Source of the DNA: Bacillota bacterium
Lineage (GTDB): Bacteria; Bacillota; Clostridia; Christensenellales; UMGS416
DNA length: 37,799 nucleotides
Assembly (NCBI GenBank): GCA_023422005.1
Contig: JAEZSC010000047.1
Span: forward strand, 1 to 37,799
Direction: 5' to 3'
Part shown: one piece after another, positions 31,822 through 37,799 of the stretch
Layout: each line of letters starts with the position of its first letter
Position numbering within the stretch: position 1 is the first letter of the stretch
Notes under the pieces: model-generated
The model's database searches: none
Told to the model about the DNA's origin: nothing
What the model saw: the letters and a program-made list of their open reading frames with translations, nothing else
Translations under genes and position numbers: made by a program

Positions 31822-32643
31822 ATGCCTTTTGCGACCCTCACCGCCGCCCAGCGCATCCAGACCTACCTGGACCGTATCGGTTATGCAGGCAGTACCGCTC
31901 CCACCGCACCCAACCTGGCCGCGCTGCAGCACGCCCACCTGAAGGCCGTGCCCTATGAGAACTTCGACATCCTGCGCGGCAAGCGGTTGTGCTATGACAC
32001 GGAGACGCTGTTTGACAAGATTGTCACGGCCCGGAGAGGCGGCTATTGCTTCGAGCTCAACGGCCTGTTCGGCTGGCTGCTGCGGCAGTTGGGCTACCCT
32101 GTGACCGACTGGTTTGCCCGCTATCTGCGAGACGAACCCACCTTGCCCGCCCGGCGGCACCGGGTGCTGCGGGTGGAGGCCGGCGGCGAGGTGTGGGTGG
32201 CAGACGTAGGTGTGGGCGGCGTGGTGCCGCGGTTCCCGCTGCGCCTCGTGGAGGGGGTGGAGCAACCCCAGGATGCAGGGGCGAGCAGCACCCGTAGGGT
32301 GCGGCCAGCCCAGGGCCTGGAGTGCTACCGCTTGGTGCGCGACGAAATGCTTGGTTGGGTCGTGCAGGAGTGGCGGCACGGCGCGTGGTCGGCCTATTTC
32401 AGCTTCACCGAGGAGCCCCAGATGGAGATCGACTTCTCGATGCCCAGCTTCTATTGTGAATACGCGCCGGAGAGCCCCTTCAACAAGGAACCCATCGCCG
32501 CTATTCTGGCTGCGGACGGCCGAAAGACGCTGGACGGCGACACGCTCAAGGTGTTCTCGCCCGACGGCGTGGCTGTGACGCAGGTGCAGGGGCCAGCCTT
32601 TGATGCGGCGCTAAAGGAGCACTTTGGAATCGTTTTGGATTGA
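31822..32643 (+). CDS. nat: Arylamine N-acetyltransferase
   Basis: 273 residues, normal for bacterial NAT. The catalytic triad is Cys76 (RRGGYCFELNGLF), His113 (RRHRVLRVEA) and Asp128 (WVADVGVGG; most relatives have DVGFG). Other family segments are VPYENFDI near 44-50 and the C-terminal DFSMPSFYCEYAPESPFNKEP. It moves an acetyl group from acetyl-CoA to aromatic amines or hydrazines in the cytoplasm. Residues about 152-168 (QPQDAGASSTRRVRPAQG) appear as a small extra loop, encoded by a hairpin-forming GC-rich segment. GGAGG lies in front of the start. Divergent from an MFS exporter. Confidence 0.95.
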   Translation: MPFATLTAAQRIQTYLDRIGYAGSTAPTAPNLAALQHAHLKAVPYENFDILRGKRLCYDTETLFDKIVTARRGGYCFELNGLFGWLLRQLGYPVTDWFARYLRDEPTLPARRHRVLRVEAGGEVWVADVGVGGVVPRFPLRLVEGVEQPQDAGASSTRRVRPAQGLECYRLVRDEMLGWVVQEWRHGAWSAYFSFTEEPQMEIDFSMPSFYCEYAPESPFNKEPIAAILAADGRKTLDGDTLKVFSPDGVAVTQVQGPAFDAALKEHFGIVLD

Positions 32644-32676
32644 TGCAATCGGCGACGGACAGCCGCCGCAATCTTC

Positions 32677-32705
32677 TTGACAACTTGGCTGAAAAGCACT
32701 ATTTT
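32677..32705 (+). promoter_or_regulatory. Promoter of htpG
   Basis: TTGACA (32677-32682), 17-base spacer, TATTTT (32700-32705). The CIRCE operator begins 4 bases downstream and covers the transcription start. Confidence 0.75.
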
Positions 32706-32708
32706 ATA

Positions 32709-32735
32709 TTAGCACTCTCTTATTGAGAGTGCTAA
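32709..32735 (+). promoter_or_regulatory. CIRCE operator (HrcA-binding site)
   Basis: Exact consensus TTAGCACTC-N9-GAGTGCTAA (32709-32717 and 32727-32735). HrcA is the known repressor of this site, which is normally found before groESL and hrcA-dnaK. Here it precedes htpG by 27 bases. Confidence 0.97.
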
Positions 32736-32762
32736 TCTTATGAAAAACGATGTGGAGGCTGT

Positions 32763-34691
32763 ATGAGTACCGAAAGAGGAAACATCTCCATCCATACGGA
32801 GAATATCTTCCCGATCATCAAGAAATGGCTGTACTCCGAGAAGGACATCTTCATCCGCGAGCTCGTGAGCAACGCCAACGACGCCATCGTAAAGCTGCAG
32901 AAGCTGGGCAGCCTGGGTGAGGCGCAGCTGGGTGAAGAGGAGAAACTGTCCGTCACCGTGACCGTGGACAAGGACGCCGGCACCATCGCCATAGAGGACG
33001 GCGGCATCGGCATGACCGAGGACGAGGTGCGCAAGTACATCAACCAGATCGCCTTCTCCGGCGCCAAGGAATTCCTGGAAAAGTACAAGGACAAGGGCGA
33101 GGACGCTCAGATCATCGGCCACTTCGGCCTGGGGTTCTATTCGGCCTTTATGGTCAGCTCCCGCGTGCAGATCGACACCTTGAGCTGGCAGCCGGGCGCC
33201 CAGGCCGTGCGCTGGAGCAGCGACGGCGGCACCGAATATGAGATCGGGCTTTCGGAGCGCACCGCCCGCGGCACCACCGTAACGCTGACGTTGGCTGAGG
33301 ATTCCAAGGAATACCTGGATCGCTTCAAGCTGCGCGAGGCGCTCATCAAGTATTTCCGCTTTCTGCCCTTTGAGCTGTATCTTGTGGACGCCGCGGCGGA
33401 CCGCAAGAAAGCCGCGGAGAAGAAGGAAGATGATGCCGAGGCACCGGCTCTCCAACCCATCAACGACACCGCGCCGCTGTGGCTCAAGGCCCCCAAGGAT
33501 TGCACCGATGAGGAATACAAGAAGTTCTACCGCGAGGTTTTCAGCGAATACAACGAGCCGTTGTTCTGGGTGCACCTGAACATCGATTACCCGTTCCAGC
33601 TCAAGGGCATTCTGTACTTCCCGCACCTCAAGCACGAGTTTGAAACCGCCGAGGGGCAGGTCAAGCTGTACTGCAACCGCGTGTTCATAGCCGACAACAT
33701 CAAGGAGGTCATCCCCGAATACCTGCTGCTGCTCAAGGGCTGCATCGATTGCCCGGATCTGCCGCTCAATGTCAGCCGCAGCTTCCTGCAGAACGACGGC
33801 ACCATCAAGAAGCTCAGCGCCCACATCACAAAGAAGGTGTCCGACAAGCTGCTGAGCCTCTTTGAGACCGACCGTGAGCTGTACTGCAAGTATTGGGACT
33901 CCATCAACCCCTTCATCAAGTACGGCTGCATGCGCGATGAAAAGTTCTATGAGCGCATCGGCGACGCCGTCGTGTTCAAGACCATCAACGACGACTACAA
34001 GACTGTCAAGGAATACCTGGACGAGTTCGCCCGCGCCGTGGAGGAGGAAGAGGAGGACTGGTCCGAGGAGGATAAGGACGTCAAAAAGACCCGTGTGCAG
34101 CGCAAGATCGTGTATTATGTCAGCGATCCCAAGCAGCAGGCGCAGTATGTGTCCATGTTCAAAAGCCATGGCCTCAATGCTGTGCTGCTCAATACAATGA
34201 TCGACAATCACTTCATCACGTTCCTGGAGAGCAAGCTGCGGGATACGCGCTTCAAGCGCATCGACAGCGACCTTAGCGAGGCCGTGGTGAAGGGCGACCA
34301 CGCGCTGGCCCCGGAGCAGGCCCAGGCGCTGGAGAAGGCCATCCATACTGTGGATGAGCGCATCAAGACCCGTTTTGAATCCATGGGGGAGGACGCCGCG
34401 CCGGCCATCGTTCTGCTGAGCGAGGAGAGCCGCCGCATGCAGGAGATGAGCCGCATGTTCGGCGGTATGGACATGGGCGCTTTCCCGGCGGAGGAGACGC
34501 TGGTGCTAAACGCCAGCCACCCGCTGGTGCAGGCGGCCGCGGCCATGGCCGCCGACGAGGCCCGCGCCGAAGACGCGGCGCTGCTGGCCGCGCAGATCCA
34601 TGACCTGGCCATGCTGGCCCACCGCCCGCTGGAGCCCGACGCGCTGGCGGCCTTCGTCCAAAGAAGTGTGAAGGTGTTGCAGAGGATATAG
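32763..34691 (+). CDS. htpG: Molecular chaperone HtpG (Hsp90)
   Basis: 642 residues. The N-terminal GHKL ATPase (1-230) shows FIRELVSNANDAIVKL, VDKDAGTIAIEDGGIGMTEDEV and the lid motif GHFGLGFYSAFMV. A short charged linker (DRKKAAEKKEDDAEAPALQ) separates it from the middle domain, which shows LFWVHLNIDYPFQLKGILYFP, VFIADNIKEVIPEYLLLLKG, DCPDLPLNVSRSFLQND and the catalytic-loop region. The C-terminal dimerisation domain ends without the eukaryotic MEEVD. It refolds client proteins in the cytoplasm in an ATP-driven cycle. It is transcribed from a CIRCE-controlled promoter, so HrcA-dependent heat induction is expected. GGAGG precedes the ATG. Confidence 0.98.
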   Translation: MSTERGNISIHTENIFPIIKKWLYSEKDIFIRELVSNANDAIVKLQKLGSLGEAQLGEEEKLSVTVTVDKDAGTIAIEDGGIGMTEDEVRKYINQIAFSGAKEFLEKYKDKGEDAQIIGHFGLGFYSAFMVSSRVQIDTLSWQPGAQAVRWSSDGGTEYEIGLSERTARGTTVTLTLAEDSKEYLDRFKLREALIKYFRFLPFELYLVDAAADRKKAAEKKEDDAEAPALQPINDTAPLWLKAPKDCTDEEYKKFYREVFSEYNEPLFWVHLNIDYPFQLKGILYFPHLKHEFETAEGQVKLYCNRVFIADNIKEVIPEYLLLLKGCIDCPDLPLNVSRSFLQNDGTIKKLSAHITKKVSDKLLSLFETDRELYCKYWDSINPFIKYGCMRDEKFYERIGDAVVFKTINDDYKTVKEYLDEFARAVEEEEEDWSEEDKDVKKTRVQRKIVYYVSDPKQQAQYVSMFKSHGLNAVLLNTMIDNHFITFLESKLRDTRFKRIDSDLSEAVVKGDHALAPEQAQALEKAIHTVDERIKTRFESMGEDAAPAIVLLSEESRRMQEMSRMFGGMDMGAFPAEETLVLNASHPLVQAAAAMAADEARAEDAALLAAQIHDLAMLAHRPLEPDALAAFVQRSVKVLQRI

Positions 34692-34759
34692 CGAATACCT
34701 TGAATGGCAGACGAAACCCTGCCCTCAACGGATGTATAGCCCTGAGACCGGGGGATTTT

Positions 34760-34804
34760 TCGCGCCCTTGGGCGCGACCAAAGGGCTTTCCGATCGCCCT
34801 TTGG
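34760..34804 (+). other. Two adjoining hairpins between htpG and the next gene
   Basis: TCGCGCC/GGCGCGA (34760-34777, loop CTTG) abuts CCAAAGGGC/GCCCTTTGG (34778-34804, 9-base loop). No T run, so not an obvious terminator; possible leader structure. Confidence 0.45.
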
Positions 34805-34870
34805 AAACCTTCGGCCCCAATCGTTGTGGAGAGGGTTGCCATGGCTCCAAAGCAAAAAGGAGGCTTATCA

Positions 34871-35794
34871 ATGATCAACGCCAAGGACATTTCCGCTCCG
34901 GTCTTGACCCTGTCTTCCGGCCGCTTGAAGGTGGAAATCGCCACGCCCGGCGGCAGCGTGCAGCGGGGCACCCGCTTTGACGTGACCGGCCATGTGGCAC
35001 AGGTGACGCTGGACGGCAAGCACACCTTCTGCGTCGTGGAAAACTTCAACGACAGCCGAGACACCGGCGGCCTGGGCCTCTGCAACGAGTTCGTGGGCAG
35101 CGGCCACCCCGCCGAAGGCGCGCTGAAGGCCGGCGATACGTTCCCCAAGTTGGGTGTCGGCATTGTGGAATTTACTGGCCGCGGCGAAGGCGCTGCGATG
35201 GAGCGCATTGTTCGCCAGCCCTGTCCGGTCTTCGTGGAAGGCGCCGGAGCTGACGGTACAGCAGCTGGTGATACGCTGGTTTTCCTGACCGAACCGGTGG
35301 AATGTGACGGCATCGCCATGCGGCTGCGCAAGACGCTGACGGTGCTCGCCGACACGCTGACCATCGCCTACGAGATGGAGAACGCCGGCGAGGCGCCGAT
35401 CACAAGCCGGGAATACAACCACAATTTCGTGCAGATCGACGGCCATGAGGTGGGGCCGGATTACGAGCTGACCTTCTCCCACCCGGTGGAGGTGTATCCC
35501 ACGGAGCTGATCAGCGACCTGATCATCGAGGGCGGCACCGTGCGCTGGGCCCGGGTGCCAAAGCAAGCGTTCTTCTGCCTGCCCCGGGGTTTCGGCGGGG
35601 AAAAGGGCCACACCTGGCAAATCGTGCATGAGCCCAGCGGCGTGGGCCTGCGGGAGATCGACGACTTCGCCGTGGAGCACATCGCCCTGTGGGGCAAGAG
35701 CCATGTCGTGAGCCCCGAGGTGTTCATAGAGGTGGCGCTGAAACCCGGGGAGACGGCCCGATGGGCAAGGAAGTACGAGTTCTTCGCAAAATAG
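34871..35794 (+). CDS. Uncharacterised beta-rich protein (possible galactose-mutarotase-like fold)
   Basis: 307 residues from the ATG at 34871, with AAGGAGG 7 bases upstream; longer frames add a tail translated from the hairpin region. The sequence is rich in short beta strands (LTLSSGRLKVEIATPGG, HVAQVTLDGKHTFCVVENF, TLVFLTEPVECDGIAMRLRKTLTV, TLTIAYEMENAGEAPITSREYNHNFVQIDGHEVGPDYEL). The pattern of long paired strands with a YNHNFVQIDG His-containing segment recalls aldose-1-epimerase-like domains, but I cannot assign it firmly. No signal or membrane segment. It is followed by a terminator. Confidence 0.8.
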   Translation: MINAKDISAPVLTLSSGRLKVEIATPGGSVQRGTRFDVTGHVAQVTLDGKHTFCVVENFNDSRDTGGLGLCNEFVGSGHPAEGALKAGDTFPKLGVGIVEFTGRGEGAAMERIVRQPCPVFVEGAGADGTAAGDTLVFLTEPVECDGIAMRLRKTLTVLADTLTIAYEMENAGEAPITSREYNHNFVQIDGHEVGPDYELTFSHPVEVYPTELISDLIIEGGTVRWARVPKQAFFCLPRGFGGEKGHTWQIVHEPSGVGLREIDDFAVEHIALWGKSHVVSPEVFIEVALKPGETARWARKYEFFAK

Positions 35795-35804
35795 CAATAC
35801 AAAA

Positions 35805-35838
35805 CGGCGGCTGTCTGATAGGCAGCCGCCGCGTTTTT
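35805..35838 (+). terminator. Terminator
   Basis: CGGCGGCTGTC / GGCAGCCGCCG stem (35805-35831) followed by CG and TTTTT (35834-35838). Confidence 0.9.
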
Positions 35839-35913
35839 GCTATGGGAAGGTGGTGGAGGCCGCTTTGACCCCTTGGAACAATAGGCCCGCCGCAGTGCTT
35901 CCCCGCAGCGATT

Positions 35914-37635
35914 CTAGTCTTCTTCCGCTGTGGCGCCGGCGGTAGGAGAGGCGCTGGCAGATGGGGAAGCGCTGGCACTGCCGGCGCCGTCTGGCGGCTC
36001 GATCTCATAGACGAACTGGCCGGTCAGCGCCGGGTAGTTGTCCACGGTACCGATGACATCGCCGAACACCTTGTAATATTGGTCTGCCTTGAGACCTTTC
36101 TCCTTGGTGTATTCCAACACGAGAACCTGCGGGCTGGCCTTGGTGCCGATGTTGAACAGATAGTAGTCGCTGTCTTCGTTTTCCAGCTTCTGCTGCACGT
36201 AACCCTGGAAAAGGTATACGCGTCCAATGATGTTATCGGCGGCGGAAGACACGTAGGCGTAGTCCATGACCTGCGCCTTCTTCGTGTAGTTTTCCAGCGT
36301 GGCACGGTGGGTCACGCAGTGCACCATGGAGGAACTGACGCCGTTGGCGGCGGTGGCGGTGATGCGGATGCGGTTCATGCCCCAGCGTTGCAGCGACGCG
36401 GTGAAGCTGAAATTGCCGGTAGCTGGGTCCATCTCAATCTTGGAATCGCCGGCCAGCGGCGCGTCGGTCGTGATCGTGGCGCCGGGGTTTGTTGTGCCCT
36501 TTATCTCGATGGTGGCGTCTTCGGTGGACGTATCGGAGTTTCCATCCAGCGTGATGGGCACGTCCATCTTGGGCCGTGTGATCTTAAGCTTGAAGTTGTT
36601 CTTGCGATAGGTCTTGGTCTCCACCGATATAACGATTTCGTTGACGCCAATGGCCTCCAGCGGCACGTAGCAGCTGACATATCCCTGCTTGTCCACTTGG
36701 TCGGTGCGGTTGTCCTTTCCGATGATGACGCGGCTGCCCGGCGTCACCTTGACCTTGACCAGCACGCGGTCCTCCTCGGTGGGCGTTGTCTGGTCCTTGG
36801 GTAGAATCACCTTCAGCGGCGAGAGCGGCACTTTGATGTCGTAGGGCCGTATGAGCACTTTGCGCTCTTCACCGGTGGTGGAAAATATCGTGGCTTCCAA
36901 CTGCACGGTGACCTTGTCCTGATCCACCGACAGGTCCGAGGGAATAAAGCTCTGATCGTCCAGCAAAAGCTCGGCCTTGCCATCCCGTATTGTCAGCGAC
37001 CGGCGGGGGTTGCTCAGTAGCACCTGCTCGCCATCCTTGCCGTAGAAGGTGATCTTGTGCCAAACGTTGCCGTCGACGAGTTCTATTTCCACCCGCGGTT
37101 CCTGGGCGGGGGCCACGCCGTTGCGGTCGGCAAACCATTGGCTCACCGCGCCCACGCCCCATTTGTAGCCGGTGAACAGGCCGTAGGCCACCGCTGCCGA
37201 AAGCACCGTGATAACCACGGCCATCACGGCAAAGCGCCGCCAATTGACCTGATAACGGCTTCGGGTGACCCGCGAGCGCTTGGCGCGCGGCGGCACGACG
37301 ACCTCGATTTCCCGGCCGTCGCTTACATCCCGCAGTTTTTTGCGGTTGTCGGGCAGCGGCACGCCGCGGCGTTTCAGATCCGCTGCCACGTGCACATCGC
37401 CCTCTTCGTCGTTTAGCACCACGAAGTCTTTGCTGTTTTCATAATCGGCGGGGCGACGCCCGGCGTTGGCCCAAAAGGGTGGCGGTTGGGTCGCATTCTT
37501 CTGGCCTTGGGGGCTGAACCACATGGCGTTGGCGGTGCCGCGGGGCGTGACACCACCTTCGGTCAGCGTCGCTCCGCAGCGATAACAGGCTTTGTTGGAA
37601 GTTTTATTTTCTGTGCCGCAAGTCGGGCATTTCAT
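35914..37635 (-). CDS. Zinc-ribbon, single-pass membrane protein with repeated beta-sandwich domains
   Basis: 573 residues. The N-terminal zinc ribbon is CPTCGTENKTSNKACYRCG (four Cys). A cytoplasmic basic/proline region follows to about 130, with a single membrane helix at about 133-157 (FAVMAVVITVLSAAVAYGLFTGY). The outer part has several Ig-like or Big-type beta domains: VEIELVDGNVWHKITFYG, VKVKVTPGSRVIIGKDN, and ATIEIKGTTNPGATITTDAPLAG (glucodextranase-like fold). A C-terminal region (VYLFQGYVQQKLENEDSDYYLFNIG) and a Ser/Ala/Pro tail (GSASASPSASASPTAGA) complete it. Start at 37635 with AGGAG 7 bases upstream. Cell-surface sensing or scaffolding is inferred; function unknown. Confidence 0.88.
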   Translation of the reverse strand: MKCPTCGTENKTSNKACYRCGATLTEGGVTPRGTANAMWFSPQGQKNATQPPPFWANAGRRPADYENSKDFVVLNDEEGDVHVAADLKRRGVPLPDNRKKLRDVSDGREIEVVVPPRAKRSRVTRSRYQVNWRRFAVMAVVITVLSAAVAYGLFTGYKWGVGAVSQWFADRNGVAPAQEPRVEIELVDGNVWHKITFYGKDGEQVLLSNPRRSLTIRDGKAELLLDDQSFIPSDLSVDQDKVTVQLEATIFSTTGEERKVLIRPYDIKVPLSPLKVILPKDQTTPTEEDRVLVKVKVTPGSRVIIGKDNRTDQVDKQGYVSCYVPLEAIGVNEIVISVETKTYRKNNFKLKITRPKMDVPITLDGNSDTSTEDATIEIKGTTNPGATITTDAPLAGDSKIEMDPATGNFSFTASLQRWGMNRIRITATAANGVSSSMVHCVTHRATLENYTKKAQVMDYAYVSSAADNIIGRVYLFQGYVQQKLENEDSDYYLFNIGTKASPQVLVLEYTKEKGLKADQYYKVFGDVIGTVDNYPALTGQFVYEIEPPDGAGSASASPSASASPTAGATAEED

Positions 37636-37673
37636 TTTGAGCTCCTGAACGGGTCGGGTGTATATGATAGGTC

Positions 37674-37682
37674 ATTATACCA
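37674..37682 (-). promoter_or_regulatory. Extended -10 promoter of the zinc-ribbon gene
   Basis: TGGTATAAT on the minus strand (TATAAT at 37674-37679), 38 bases before the start; no good -35. Confidence 0.5.
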
Positions 37683-37715
37683 TACGGGAACAGTCTTGGC
37701 GAATCGCCCCGACGC

Positions 37716-37744
37716 TTGTAATTCCTGGTTGGCCGTTATATAGT
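37716..37744 (+). promoter_or_regulatory. Promoter of the gene at the right edge
   Basis: TTGTAA (37716-37721), 17-base spacer, TATAGT (37739-37744). Confidence 0.6.
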
Positions 37745-37787
37745 GATAGTGTATCCTCGGGTGATTTATACAAACAGGAGGTCTCTC

Positions 37788-37799
37788 ATGGCCGATCAT
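37788..37799 (+). CDS. Start of a gene cut by the window edge
   Basis: Only four codons are visible (Met-Ala-Asp-His), preceded by a perfect AGGAGG at 37777-37782 and a promoter. Nothing can be said about the product. Confidence 0.7.

Noticed and set aside
32709..34346. 545-codon minus-strand frame
   Set aside because: Antisense to htpG; its repetitive Leu/Val/Asp composition is typical of a reversed high-GC gene.
34700..34870. N-terminal extension of the 34871 gene
   Set aside because: It would translate through the two hairpins and lacks a ribosome site; AAGGAGG precedes the ATG at 34871.
1..37799. CRISPR array, rRNA genes, transposase, phage structural genes
   Set aside because: No regularly spaced repeat-spacer series, rRNA segment, transposase or phage protein was seen on either strand.

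Overview
The window looks like a GC-rich, Gram-positive-type anaerobe of the class Clostridia. The support is strong AGGAGG-type ribosome binding sites, a HrcA/CIRCE operator, an ECF sigma/anti-sigma operon, lipoproteins with lipoboxes, DUF4474, DUF4349 and DUF6273 proteins, a diiron flavoprotein of the oxygen/NO-detoxifying kind, and secD-secF without an adjacent yajC. The species cannot be named from the sequence alone. Most of the window is ordinary chromosome with short operons on both strands.

Layout. 1-3275 (minus) is the first 1091 codons of a very large methyl-accepting chemotaxis protein that runs off the left edge. 3423-6867 (minus) is a compact four-gene envelope-stress-type operon: ECF sigma factor, zinc-finger anti-sigma factor fused to DUF4349, and two SIMPL-domain exported proteins, closed by a terminator. 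7024-7109 is tRNA-Leu(CAA). Downstream of it the 3' end of this tRNA is repeated at 7275-7298 and 9964-9987. Between the two extra copies lies an AT-rich 2.7 kb insert with two genes (7531-8646 and 8750-9775), both combining a different N-terminal PD-(D/E)XK nuclease core with the same DUF4268-type C-terminal part. This tRNA-anchored two-nuclease cassette is the best candidate in the window for an undescribed (defence-type) system.

10084-13194 holds a GH3 glycosidase and an orphan DUF6273 protein. 13368-19319 holds an AEC-family transporter, an unknown protein, an ABC-2 exporter pair, a DUF4474 membrane protein and a metallophosphoesterase. 19525-20712 is an FprA-type flavodiiron protein. 20889-23558 is a promoter-led operon of a small exported protein plus secD and secF. 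23559-23938 is a hairpin-rich noncoding stretch. 23939-25642 holds a lipoprotein and a J-domain/degenerate-GGDEF fusion. 25649-30443 holds a solute-binding lipoprotein divergent from an OmpR-type response regulator and large sensor kinase, with a tandem TTAAGAAT site in front of the regulator. 30454-32643 is a divergent MFS exporter and arylamine N-acetyltransferase. 32763-34691 is htpG under a perfect CIRCE operator. 34871-37635 holds an uncharacterised beta-rich protein and a zinc-ribbon, single-pass membrane protein. The first four codons of another gene begin at 37788.

Many long open frames on the opposite strand (up to 545 codons) are high-GC shadows of real genes and are not annotated. 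Several start codons were moved from the longest possible frame to the one with a ribosome binding site, as stated in the entries.
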